Source: Solimonas sp040066175 (GTDB taxonomy: Bacteria; Pseudomonadota; Gammaproteobacteria; Nevskiales; Nevskiaceae). From it: a DNA stretch of 64,000 nucleotides. The position numbers were made by a program, and so were the translations under genes. Under the pieces are notes generated by a model that ran no database searches, had not been told where the DNA came from, and saw only the letters and a program-made list of their open reading frames with translations. Where the stretch lies: contig NZ_JBEAAM010000008.1 of assembly GCF_040066175.1 (NCBI RefSeq), forward strand, positions 1 to 64,000, in the 5' to 3' direction. This document shows positions 19,701 through 26,775 of the stretch, piece by piece (positions within the stretch are counted from its first letter, which is position 1; each line of letters opens with the position of its first letter).

Positions 19701-19811
19701 CACCGCGAGCGTGCCCAGGCGATCGGCGTCGATCGCTACCTGATCAAGCCTTACCAGGAAGATCAGCTGCTCGATGAACTGCACGGTGTCCTCAAGGAGC
19801 GCAGCGCGTGA
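13785..19811 (+). CDS. chpA: Hybrid multi-Hpt chemosensory histidine kinase ChpA (PilL)
   Basis: Core kinase of the type IV pilus chemosensory system, 2008 residues. Order: an N-terminal Hpt-like domain with a degenerate box (DQVRGTAAMIQ, Asp at the His position); Hpt domains with phospho-His at about H652 (FHTLKGSGR), H782 (FHTVKGAAR), H1092 (LHTFKGSAR) and H1253 (LHTYKGGAR); a further degenerate one at H916 (LSHTLLGAAQ); Ala/Pro/Glu-rich linkers; a CheA-type dimerisation and ATPase domain (N box LLRNAVIHG near N1588, then ADDGRGLD and GRGVGMDVV); a CheW domain; and a C-terminal receiver (MVVDDS, phospho-Asp D1936 in LLDIEMPRADG). P. aeruginosa ChpA is about 2470 residues, so this is a shorter variant. 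The start overlaps pilI and the stop overlaps chpC by four bases. Confidence 0.94.
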   Translation: MNARQRPQLIAGIHWVRGEIEQSIARARGLIDHYAESGGDPLQLQQAYNELDQVRGTAAMIQCYGMAAVAGEMAAGLQDLAQHRISDPEPLYSALLGGTIQLSDYLQALADGTPDSALVMQPAINELRLARGQPVFTESDLFVAQMQALGLELAPPSGGAAQPGAAQREAARLLPVFQAALLTWVRSGADAQTGAARAGKVSELIAQAAVRTPVHQLWRVAAACIEAHLARGIGNVLELKRLFGRLVPQLKVLAADGEDAAAAEVGELSLQLLFLLGRATAGGPRVQAVRQAFDLDAHLPDAAALDQLRRRIHGPSTSLLSKVAEEIRADFARVKDQIDLIVRAGGAGDVSATVEGLNRIGPTLGALGLVRLQQVVAGQVRLLGKAGSGADPSVWMELATSILRVENDLEEALFRQMQRREEGGDEVTVGVPASRDLAEGQEALYRESLVNLARIKSAADAWFKGGTGAEVPEMVRLFGEIAAGFDVLEQPRAAELCRRARHFVGAAEFERLRGDIGRSERFADAVAAIEYYVEAKRAQLPTADAILDDLERALDTLDAAVAEAVAPGVEVIEPAPLAEALPTEAPRAEPAGGVTPAAAAGEAFDAGEDPEIREIFLEEAAEVLQTLQGSFAAWSRDPQDREALTTLRRAFHTLKGSGRTVGAADIGGFGWALENMLNRCLDGSIAISPGVVETVGRALAVLPGLIEAFRARRGAPDDVASVTAAAAEYAAGRTPGAVAEPDMLSIFREDAIERLSHVDAWVDARAGEGEIPVERDIVRAFHTVKGAARAIEAQAIGDVAGAIEAYLDAAADARVLLGPEARGALREAAAVLRGWVGELGTPAAATQDPAPWLERIHKLRSEVPEEALRSSADRQLAEIFAGEAFDLVSKIEEQVRGWTQAPDNIRAAQELRTLSHTLLGAAQMSACTAIADVARALHRAFSGAAAATIVPDPEAIATLLAVCEGLFQYLDRYREGRLGSDDAGWAARVDALGWAGELPAPAEPAAVAPAAGVAAAPAAVDEAGAAGEEAEEVLEMPPVEPVPESAEPDPELLAIFQAEAEELLEGLDQSVSALERDPRNLTPLGEIKRLLHTFKGSARVSGLGTLGDVAHRLESLFERLELGEVRAGTNFFARVQNALDGLNLALDDIRRGVVPEPVQLLDELAQPLVSDAAPAPAPAPMPAAAPVPPTAPAARAAAAVPAQVLPDDFDVELAQTFTAEAEELMEILEEALPRWQALPGDYSPARDMLRALHTYKGGARMAGLMGLGEAAHELESLIEGLEYAGELDAGALKVVAGAVSELRRMTDRLQRGEYAALIALGGAAEETAEATAEVESAPAPTPAAAEAPLELAAVPAEPAVQPAEELPAGMWHPLLFWRPGEQADALSAQRRETARVPVETLDRLLNEAGEISIYRSRMDEHNAAIQSQLEDMTQAIHRVRDQLRQLEIETEAQIAARGFGRAEGPDRYAGEFDPLEMDRFTRMQELSRALNESVGDLGAVHASIDQLASETTTILLQQGRVTTEVQQGLMRTLMVPFSRQVARLQRVVQQTALENGKRVEIAFEGVEAELDRNVLERMTAPLEHLLRNAVIHGIESPADRERAGKAATGRLRLHLWREGSQLFIELADDGRGLDLQAIRETAIRRGLMPHDAVVSDDEAAQFIFMPGFSTAKQLTQDAGRGVGMDVVAAEVKQLGGSLELASETGKGARFKVRLPLTLAMAQSLLVGVGHELYAAPLSSIEGIARIPREELDGLLSETGPEFAYGGQHYRVRHLADLVGLPREIPEDLRTVHAVLVRMPEGIGGDERRVAVVVDHLVGSRQVVSKAVGPQISAIPGISGATILADGRVVLILDISELVQDRTRRVLRTQAAVEHGERLPEAEARRQLIMVVDDSITIRRVTERLLARHGFEVITAKDGLDAMAQLQTERPDAILLDIEMPRADGFEVAAFVRNSAPIARTPILMITSRSGEKHRERAQAIGVDRYLIKPYQEDQLLDELHGVLKERSA

Positions 19812-20275
19812 ACCGCGACCAGATCTACGCGGTGCTGATGGCACTCAACGACGACTCGATGCTGCTGCCCAACGCCGCCGTCGCCGAAGTCCTGTCGCGC
19901 GACGCCTTGCGCGTCGGCGGCGGCGGGCCGCCGTGGCTGCTCGGCCACTGCGAATGGAACAATCGGCGCGTGCCGGTGATCCGCTTCGAGCTGCTCAACG
20001 GTGGCGGTGGCAGCGGCGGTGACCCGCGGCGCGAGCGCGTCGTCGTTCTCAATTCCGTCGGCCGCCATCTGCCGTCCGGCAACCTGGCGATCCTGACCCA
20101 GGGCTATCCGCACCTGGTGACGCTCAACCGCGCGGCCCTGCACCCGGTCGAGCTGGACAGCGTGGACCGCGACGACCTCGTGCTGTCGCGCGTGCGCATC
20201 GCCAGCCAGGTCGCGCTGATCCCGGACCTGGTGACGGTCGAGGCCGAGATCGCACGGGCGCAGGTCGCCGCCTGA
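19808..20275 (+). CDS. chpC: CheW-like protein ChpC
   Basis: 155-residue single CheW-fold protein (LLPNAAVAEVLSRD, WLLGHCEWNNRRVPVIRFE, NLAILTQGYPHLV) coupled by a 4-nt overlap to chpA. In P. aeruginosa ChpC occupies the same place and is thought to link additional receptors to the Chp system. Here it is separated from pilI by the kinase gene, so the operon carries two coupling proteins but no receptor. Assignment to ChpC is by position and size. Confidence 0.82.
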   Translation: MNRDQIYAVLMALNDDSMLLPNAAVAEVLSRDALRVGGGGPPWLLGHCEWNNRRVPVIRFELLNGGGGSGGDPRRERVVVLNSVGRHLPSGNLAILTQGYPHLVTLNRAALHPVELDSVDRDDLVLSRVRIASQVALIPDLVTVEAEIARAQVAA

Positions 20276-20289
20276 TTCCCGCCACCCCC

Positions 20290-21228
20290 ATGCCCGACAC
20301 CCAGCAGTCCAGCGGCCGCGGTGCCGCGTCCTACGCGCGGCTATCGATCGTCGCGGCGATCGTGACGATGGGACTCAAGACCCTGGCCTGGTGGGTGACG
20401 GGCTCGGTCGGCCTGCTGTCCGATGCGATGGAGAGTCTGGTCAACCTCAGCGCCGCGCTGGTGGCGTGGTGGATGCTGCGCCTGGCGATCCTGCCGCCGG
20501 ACGAGCATCACGCCTACGGGCACGGCAAGGCCGAATACTTCGCCAGCGCCTTCGAGGGCATGATGATCGCGGTCGCGGCGGTGTCGATCATCTGGGCGGC
20601 ATGGCCGCGCCTGCTCGACCCGCGGCCGCTGCAGCAGACCGGGATCGGGCTTGCGGTCTGCGCGCTCGCTGCGGCGATCAACTGGGGCGTGGCGCGGGTC
20701 CTGCTCAAGGGCTCGCAGCGCCATCGTTCGCTGGCGCTGAAGGCCGATGCACATCACCTGATGACCGACGTCTGGACCTCCGCCGGCGTGATCGTCGGCG
20801 TCGCGCTCGTCGGTGTCAGCGGCTGGCTGATCCTCGATCCGCTGCTGGCGCTCGCCGTGGCGGTGAACATCCTCTGGACCGGCTGGCACCTGCTCAGCGA
20901 GTCCACGGCGGGCCTGATGGACGCCGCCTGGCCGGAAGACGAGCGCCGGCAGCTCGACGCGATTCTCGGCGAGTACCGCTCGACCGGCATCGATTTCCAC
21001 GCCGTGCGCACGCGCCGCGCCGGCCAGCGCCACTTCGTGTCCTTCCACGTGCTCGTTCCGGGCGGCTGGAGCGTGCAGCAGGCCCACGATTTCGTCGAGG
21101 GCATCGAAGCCCGCATCGCGTCCGAGCTCGCGCCGGTCAGCGTGCTCACGCACATCGAGCCGATCGAGGACCCGCTGTCGCACGACGACGGCGTCCTCGA
21201 CCGGGATCCGCCGGCGGACGGCGTATAG
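20290..21228 (+). CDS. Cation diffusion facilitator family transporter
   Basis: 312-residue CDF metal/proton antiporter. Six predicted membrane helices; the metal site is visible as GLLSDAMESLVN in helix II and HHLMTDVWTSAGV in helix V, plus the EHHAYGHGKAEY loop; a cytoplasmic ferredoxin-like domain follows (HAVRTRRAGQRHFVSFHVLV). Family members export Zn, Fe, Co or Mn; the sequence alone does not settle which, although the Asp/His pattern fits the Zn/Fe-type FieF group. It starts 14 bp after chpC but has no known functional tie to it. Confidence 0.92.
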   Translation: MPDTQQSSGRGAASYARLSIVAAIVTMGLKTLAWWVTGSVGLLSDAMESLVNLSAALVAWWMLRLAILPPDEHHAYGHGKAEYFASAFEGMMIAVAAVSIIWAAWPRLLDPRPLQQTGIGLAVCALAAAINWGVARVLLKGSQRHRSLALKADAHHLMTDVWTSAGVIVGVALVGVSGWLILDPLLALAVAVNILWTGWHLLSESTAGLMDAAWPEDERRQLDAILGEYRSTGIDFHAVRTRRAGQRHFVSFHVLVPGGWSVQQAHDFVEGIEARIASELAPVSVLTHIEPIEDPLSHDDGVLDRDPPADGV

Positions 21229-21258
21229 TCTGGAACCATCGTTTGCAAGGAGGCTGCC

Positions 21259-21765
21259 ATGGCGCTGTCGATGTACGCCGTCTCGATCCCGGTGGTGGAC
21301 CGCGCGCTCGCCAATCTCGCGCACGTGCTGGCCAAGGCCGAGGCGCATGCCGAGGCGCGGCGCCTCGATCCGGCGGTGCTGCTCGGTGACCGCCTCTATC
21401 CGGACATGCTGCCGCTGATCCGTCAGGTGCAGATCGCGGCCGACATCGCCAAGGGTTGTGCCGCCCGCCTCGCCGGCCGCGAGCCACCGGTTTACGAGGA
21501 TGCCGAGGCCACCTTCGCCGAACTGCAGTCGCGCATCGCCCGCACGCGTGAGTTCATCGGCAGCGTGCCCGCCGCCGAGATCGACGCATCCGAGTCGCGG
21601 TCCGTGACGATCAAGCTGCGCGGCGAGCCGGTCACGTTCCCGGCCTTGACCTATCTGCAGTACTTCGTGCTGCCCAACGTGTTTTTCCACTGCGCGACCG
21701 CTTACGCGATCCTGCGCCACAATGGCGTCGAGCTGGGCAAGGCCGACTTCCTCGGCAAGCCATGA
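21259..21765 (+). CDS. DUF1993 domain-containing protein
   Basis: 168-residue soluble protein of the DinB-like four-helix DUF1993 family (LSMYAVSIPVVDRALANLAHVL, RLYPDMLPLIRQVQIAADIAKG, TYLQYFVLPNVFFHCATAYAIL). No enzymatic role is known. It has a strong Shine-Dalgarno AAGGAGG (21247-21253) five bases before the ATG and a TATAGT box (21224-21229) at the end of the preceding CDF gene, so it may have its own promoter. Confidence 0.88.
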   Translation: MALSMYAVSIPVVDRALANLAHVLAKAEAHAEARRLDPAVLLGDRLYPDMLPLIRQVQIAADIAKGCAARLAGREPPVYEDAEATFAELQSRIARTREFIGSVPAAEIDASESRSVTIKLRGEPVTFPALTYLQYFVLPNVFFHCATAYAILRHNGVELGKADFLGKP

Positions 21766-21796
21766 TCCGCGAGTCCGCGCGAGGACGAGACCGACG

Positions 21797-22738
21797 ATGG
21801 GGGACAGTGACTGGGGTGAGACGGAGCGCCTGATCCAGGCGTTCTATGCGGCCGCCTTCGACCGGCCCTGGACGGAGTTCCGGGTCGAGGCCCTGCGGCG
21901 CCTGTGCGAGTGGTCGGGCGCCGCGGCGGCCGCCTGGCTGACGCGCGCGGCGGCCGGCCTGCGCGGCGAGTTCGCGACCTGGCCGGCGCAGGCGGCGATC
22001 CCGCACGAGGCGGTCGCGCGCCTGAGCTTCGCCTCCGGTGCGCGCGAGCGCGAGTTGCGGCCGCTGCCGGCCGACTGGCGCGGCGTTTCGCCGGCGGCGG
22101 GCTGGGCGCTCGCGTTCGACGTGGCGCACCGCGATACCGGCATGCGCAGCGTGGTCTGTCTGGCGTTCCCGCCGCAGCGCCAGCCGGACCGCCCGCTGCT
22201 GCGCAGGATCGTCGGGCACCTGGTGCAGGCGGGTACGCTGGCGCTGGCCCAGTTCATCCGTCACGACGACTGGCTGCAGGCGATGGGCCGGGTGTCGCGT
22301 GGCGCCGCGGCGTTGGTCGATGCCGCCGGCGGCATCTATCTGGCGAGCGCGCGGTTCCATGAGCTGGTCGCAGGCCAGCACGGCGAGACCGACCGTTCGC
22401 GCCTGCCGTTTGCCCTTCCGCGCGCGGCCCTGGAGGAGGAACACGGTTCCTTCGTGGTCGGCGCGCTGCATTTCCGGCTGGCGCGCGAAGGCGGGCTGTA
22501 CCTGCTGCACGCGCGCCGCCCGCATCCGATCGACGTGCTGTCGCCGCGCGAGCAGCAGATCGCACGCGCGCTGGCGGCGGGCAAGACCTTCAAGAGCGTC
22601 GCGCGCGAATGCGACATCGCCATCAGCACGGTCGCCAACCACGCCTCGCGCATCTACAAGAAACTGGGCATCTACCGGCGCGAGGAACTGGTCGGCCTTC
22701 TGCGCAAGGCAGCGGCGCCGCGCGCTTCCGCGGCCTGA
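21797..22738 (+). CDS. LuxR-family helix-turn-helix transcriptional regulator
   Basis: 313 residues. The C-terminal GerE/LuxR DNA-binding domain is clear: VLSPREQQIARALAAGKTFK followed by STVANHASRIYKKLGIYRREEL. The N-terminal ~220 residues have no recognisable autoinducer-binding or receiver signature; the aromatic- and Arg-rich composition is compatible with a PAS/GAF-like sensor fold. ATG at 21797 chosen over an in-frame ATG at 21722 inside DUF1993. The next gene, a metallo-beta-lactamase-fold protein, starts 64 bp downstream and may be a target. Confidence 0.85.
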   Translation: MGDSDWGETERLIQAFYAAAFDRPWTEFRVEALRRLCEWSGAAAAAWLTRAAAGLRGEFATWPAQAAIPHEAVARLSFASGARERELRPLPADWRGVSPAAGWALAFDVAHRDTGMRSVVCLAFPPQRQPDRPLLRRIVGHLVQAGTLALAQFIRHDDWLQAMGRVSRGAAALVDAAGGIYLASARFHELVAGQHGETDRSRLPFALPRAALEEEHGSFVVGALHFRLAREGGLYLLHARRPHPIDVLSPREQQIARALAAGKTFKSVARECDIAISTVANHASRIYKKLGIYRREELVGLLRKAAAPRASAA

Positions 22739-22802
22739 GACCGGCGGTTCTCGATCGCGGCGCAATCCGCGACAATGGCGTCCCCCAGGACGTCGCACGC
22801 AC

Positions 22803-23762
22803 ATGAACACCGCGGTTGCCCGACTGCCCCCCGTCATCGACTACGACCACGGCATCAGCTGCATCGACACGCTGCAGGAGCGGCCGGGGCTGGCCTGCTG
22901 CTATCTCGTGCGGCGCGCCGACGAGGTGGCGATCATCGAGACCGGCACCGCGCCGGGCGTTCCCGGACTGCTGGCGCTGCTCGACGCGCGCGGCATCGCC
23001 CGTGAACGGGTGCGTTACGTGATTCCGACGCACGTGCATCTGGATCATGCCGGCGGCGCCGGTCTGCTGATGCGCGCGCTGCCCGATGCAATGCTGGTCG
23101 CGCATCCCCGCGGCGCGCGGCACCTGATCGATCCGTCGAAGCTGATCGCCGGTGCGCAGGCGGTCTATGGCGTCGATGCCGTGGCACGGATGTACGGCGA
23201 GATCGCGCCGGTCGTGGAGGCGCGCGTGATCGTCGCCGCCGACGGTCAGCGCGTGCAGCTGGGCGACGGCGAGCTGCAGTTCGTCGATGCGCCGGGGCAC
23301 GCGCGCCACCATTTCTGCGTGTGGGACGAGGCCAGCCGCGGATTCTTCACCGGCGACACCTTCGGCCTGTCCTACCGGGATTTCGACGGGCCGGGCGGGG
23401 CCTTCCTGTTGCCGACGACGACGCCGGTGCAGTTCGAGCCCGACGCCTGGGATGCGACGCTGGACCGGCTGCTGAGCTTCGATCCGCAGCACATGTACCT
23501 GACCCACTTCGGCCGTGTCGGCGAGGTGAGGCGCCTGGCCGGTGAGCTGCGCACGGCCATCGGCCGTTACGTGGACCTGGCGCGCCGCTACGCCGACGCG
23601 CCCGACCGTCACGCCAAGCTGGTCAATGCGCTCACGGCGGACGCGCTGGCGCAGCTGCAGCGTCTGCAGTGCCCGCTCGGCGAGGCGCGCAGCCGCGCGC
23701 TGCTCGCCTTCGACATGGAACTCAACGCGCAGGGCCTCGAAGTCTGGCTGGACAAGGCTTAG
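22803..23762 (+). CDS. Metallo-beta-lactamase fold hydrolase
   Basis: 319 residues. Zinc-binding signature THVHLDHAGG (HxHxDH) at about residues 77-86, further ligands in PGHARHHF and GDTFGLSYRD and LTHFG, all typical of glyoxalase-II-like MBL-fold enzymes. The C-terminal ~80 residues (RYVDLARRYADAP ...) form a helical extension. The substrate cannot be assigned. The start ATG at 22803 lies in the larger open frame that reads through the LuxR gene. The end overlaps by four bases the convergent hydrolase gene. Confidence 0.87.
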   Translation: MNTAVARLPPVIDYDHGISCIDTLQERPGLACCYLVRRADEVAIIETGTAPGVPGLLALLDARGIARERVRYVIPTHVHLDHAGGAGLLMRALPDAMLVAHPRGARHLIDPSKLIAGAQAVYGVDAVARMYGEIAPVVEARVIVAADGQRVQLGDGELQFVDAPGHARHHFCVWDEASRGFFTGDTFGLSYRDFDGPGGAFLLPTTTPVQFEPDAWDATLDRLLSFDPQHMYLTHFGRVGEVRRLAGELRTAIGRYVDLARRYADAPDRHAKLVNALTADALAQLQRLQCPLGEARSRALLAFDMELNAQGLEVWLDKA

Positions 23763-25603
23763 ACGCCGTCCTGCGCGATCTCCGCAGGAGACAGCAGCGG
23801 CAGCTGCACCGTGCCCGACAGGTTCACCGCCGGCACGAACAGGTCACGCGACCAGGTCACCGGGTACTGGGCGTGGAAGCCGTAGATCAGCAGCGCGAGT
23901 TCATCGCCTTCGGCGAGCCGCTCGGCGATGCCGTTCATCTCGATCGTATGGCTGCCGAAGCCGCGAACCGGCGTGATCTGGTCGTCGATCACGTCCCAGC
24001 GCTCGGTGCCGGCCTTGCGGTGGCCGATCGCCAGATACAGGATCGGGTCGCAGCCCAGCTGCAGCTGCGCCAGCGCGCAGTTGGCCATCTCCAGGCCGCT
24101 CAGCCCGCCGATCTCGATGTCGAGCAGCGGCACGCCGGCGAGCACGGCGCCACCGGCCGGTACGGTCAGCAGGGTCTGGTTCGCCAGCAGCTGTTCGCGG
24201 AAGCCGTTGCCGAGCGTCGCACCGGCGACGCCGAGCGTGGAGGTGAACTGCGGCGTGCTGGCGTCGATCGTGAACGAGGTGCCGCCGCGCTTGACGCCGT
24301 TGACCGCCACGGCATCACCTTCGCCCAGGCTCAGGCAGACGCGCGGGCCTGTCTTGAGCACGGCATCGACGGCGCCGGCCTGATCGCGCAGCTTCTCCTC
24401 CAGCCACGCGAAGGTGACTTCGGTCAGGTCGATGCTGCCGCAGGTCTGCGAGCCGCCGGCGTCCTGGAAATTGGGCACGGTGACCGCCGCGAAGAAGGGA
24501 TCGAGCCCCTGCTCGGCGCCGGGCGCCGAGCTCAGGCTGACCGGCAGGATGTGGCCGGACTGGTGGGTGAGCAGGCGCACGTCACCGCCCAGCGCCTTGA
24601 GGCATTCGTAGTTGCCCAGGCCGTCGTTGAAGTTGAACAGCGTGTCGCGGAAGCCCTGGGTCAGCAGCACGTCGGCGGCCGGCGGCCGCGTCGGCGGCAC
24701 CGTCAGCGCGTCCGGCGTCGCGAACACGAAGGGCTGCGGGCCGGCCGGCTGGCCGTCGCAGAAGTAGGCGACGCTGTGATACTTGAATGCGTTGAAGCCC
24801 GCTTCCGGGAACACGTTGGTCAGCGCGCCCTGCACCAGCGTCTCGTAGATCAGCGGGTCCTGGCGCGGGCCGGGACGGTCGAGGTAGTTCAGGATCGGAC
24901 CCGGATCGGCGCCGGTCAGGATGCCCGGCAGGGCCGTCGGGCTCTCGCCGCCGGCCGACAGCGCCAGCGCATAGCCGGACTTGATGACGTTGTGCGAGTT
25001 CAGCGCGTAGGTCAGGTCGTGCGGCGTGATGTCGGGCGAGAGCACGCGCAGGCGGTGCTTGGGATCGGCCGCATACAGCAGGATCTGGTACATGCCGCCG
25101 TAGGACCCGCCGTAGGAACCGACGTACATCTCGCCATTGCCGCGCCGGCGCAGGCCTTCGAGGTTCTCCGCCCAGTCGAGGATCGCGATCAGGTCCTGGC
25201 CCTCGAATTCCGGATCCATCACGCGCACGGTGCCACCGGACTCGCCGAAGCCGCGCTCGTCGATCGAGATCACGTAGTAGCCGGCGTCGAGCAGGCGCTG
25301 CGCGAAGGCGCTCGGTTCAAGCATGCGCGAGCCGCCGTAGCCGTGCCCCTGCAGCACCAGCGGATAGGTCTTGCCGACCTCGAGCTGGGTCGGCTCGAAG
25401 ACCTGGAACACGATCGTGTCGCCGGTGGCGGCGACGTCGATTTCCTGGCGGTAGCTGGTGCCGGCACGGCTGGCGGCGACCGGCACGCGCGGCGGGGTCT
25501 CGCCGCTGGTCGGCGAGTGACCGCCGGAGCTGCCGGAGTTCGATCCGCCACAGGCGGACATCAGCAGGATCAACGCAACCGGCCACAGCTTGGAACGCAA
25601 CAT
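23759..25603 (-). CDS. Secreted lipoprotein, S15-type alpha/beta hydrolase
   Basis: 614 residues. An N-terminal lipoprotein signal (LILLMSACGG) and a Gly/Ser linker export the protein to the envelope. An X-Pro dipeptidyl-peptidase S15-like alpha/beta-hydrolase core follows, with the nucleophile elbow GSYGGSYGGMY, an oxyanion-region LVLQGHGYGGSR and SIDERGFGESGG. The C-terminal ~180 residues form a beta-sandwich (X-Pro dipeptidyl-peptidase C-terminal type). Likely a peptidase, esterase or lipase acting on environmental substrates; specificity is unknown. Divergent from the aminopeptidase gene, 85 bp apart. Confidence 0.85.
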   Translation of the reverse strand: MLRSKLWPVALILLMSACGGSNSGSSGGHSPTSGETPPRVPVAASRAGTSYRQEIDVAATGDTIVFQVFEPTQLEVGKTYPLVLQGHGYGGSRMLEPSAFAQRLLDAGYYVISIDERGFGESGGTVRVMDPEFEGQDLIAILDWAENLEGLRRRGNGEMYVGSYGGSYGGMYQILLYAADPKHRLRVLSPDITPHDLTYALNSHNVIKSGYALALSAGGESPTALPGILTGADPGPILNYLDRPGPRQDPLIYETLVQGALTNVFPEAGFNAFKYHSVAYFCDGQPAGPQPFVFATPDALTVPPTRPPAADVLLTQGFRDTLFNFNDGLGNYECLKALGGDVRLLTHQSGHILPVSLSSAPGAEQGLDPFFAAVTVPNFQDAGGSQTCGSIDLTEVTFAWLEEKLRDQAGAVDAVLKTGPRVCLSLGEGDAVAVNGVKRGGTSFTIDASTPQFTSTLGVAGATLGNGFREQLLANQTLLTVPAGGAVLAGVPLLDIEIGGLSGLEMANCALAQLQLGCDPILYLAIGHRKAGTERWDVIDDQITPVRGFGSHTIEMNGIAERLAEGDELALLIYGFHAQYPVTWSRDLFVPAVNLSGTVQLPLLSPAEIAQDGV

Positions 25604-25688
25604 GGAACCTCATCCTCCGGGGGCGGCACTATGGATGTGCCTTCGGCAATGAATCGGGGACGCTTACGTTAAGGATTTGTGACGTGCC

Positions 25689-26744
25689 ATGCGAGTAGTA
25701 AGGATGACCCTGCTGGCGGGCCTGGTGCTGGCGACGCTGAGCGGCTGCACGCGGCTGCGCTATTACGCCCACCTCGCCGGGGGCCAGTGGCAGCTGCTGC
25801 ACGAACGCCGGCCCATCGCCGAGCTACTCGCCAGTTCCGACACCGCGCCGGAACTGAAATACCGCCTGCAGCAGGTCGTGCAGGCGCGCAATTGGGCGGT
25901 GGACGCGCTCGGCCTGCCCGACAACGGCAGCTACCGCAACTACGCCGACCTCGGCCGGCCCTACGTCATGTGGAACGTGTTCGCGACGCCGGAGTTCTCG
26001 CTCCACGGCGTCGAGCACTGCTTCCCGTTCGCCGGTTGCGTCGCCTACCAGGGTTATTACGACCGCGCGCAGGCCGAGGCGCGCGCCGCCGAGCTGCGCG
26101 CCCAGGGCTACGACGTCCACGTCGGCGGCGTGCCGGCGTATTCGACGCTGGGCTGGTTCGACGATCCGGTGCTCAACACGATGCTGCACTGGGACGATGC
26201 GCAGCTGGTCGGCACGGTGTTCCACGAGCTGGCGCACCAGAAGCTCTACGTGAAGGACGACACCCGCTTCAACGAGTCCTACGCGAGCTTCGTCCAGCAG
26301 GAAGGGCTGCGCGCCTACGCCGCGTCGCACCCGGACCTGCCGCCTGGCGACACGGCAGGACCGCAGCGCCGCACGCAGTTCGTGAAGCTGGTGCTGGACC
26401 TGCGCGAGCGCCTCGATGCGCTGTATGCGCAGCCGCTCGATCTCGAGACCATGCGCGCGCACAAGGCCGAAGCGTTTGCACAGCTCAAGGCGGACTACGA
26501 GCAGCTGCGCGACACGCTGTGGCATGGCGACCGGCGCTACGACGCCTGGTTTGCCGACTCGACGCCCAACAATGCGCGGCTGCTGCCGTTCGGACTCTAC
26601 GACGAGTACGCACCGGCCTTCGCCGCGCTGTTCGAGCGCGCTGGGCGCGACTGGTCACGCTTCCATGCGCAGGCGCAGCAGCTGGCCAGGCTGCCCGCGC
26701 CGCAGCGCAAGGCGCAGCTCGACCGGCTGCTCAATCCGTCGTAG
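25689..26744 (+). CDS. Putative lipoprotein zinc aminopeptidase (PF10023 family)
   Basis: 351 residues with a lipobox (LSGC) after a short signal sequence and an HExxH zinc motif (VFHELAHQKLYV), with the downstream Glu in FNESYASFVQQEG. LRYYAHLAGGQWQLL and NAVD-like NWAVDALGLPDNGSYRNY are typical of the family annotated as putative aminopeptidase. Catalysis is inferred from the motif. ATG at 25689; a second ATG 15 bases downstream would also leave an intact signal peptide. Confidence 0.88.
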   Translation: MRVVRMTLLAGLVLATLSGCTRLRYYAHLAGGQWQLLHERRPIAELLASSDTAPELKYRLQQVVQARNWAVDALGLPDNGSYRNYADLGRPYVMWNVFATPEFSLHGVEHCFPFAGCVAYQGYYDRAQAEARAAELRAQGYDVHVGGVPAYSTLGWFDDPVLNTMLHWDDAQLVGTVFHELAHQKLYVKDDTRFNESYASFVQQEGLRAYAASHPDLPPGDTAGPQRRTQFVKLVLDLRERLDALYAQPLDLETMRAHKAEAFAQLKADYEQLRDTLWHGDRRYDAWFADSTPNNARLLPFGLYDEYAPAFAALFERAGRDWSRFHAQAQQLARLPAPQRKAQLDRLLNPS

Positions 26745-26775
26745 GGACTGTCGGGGCGCTGCGGCGGCGGCGCGC

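Noticed and set aside
16983..19844. A 953-codon minus-strand open frame over chpA
   Set aside because: Antisense to the clearly conserved chpA kinase region; low-complexity translation with no domain.
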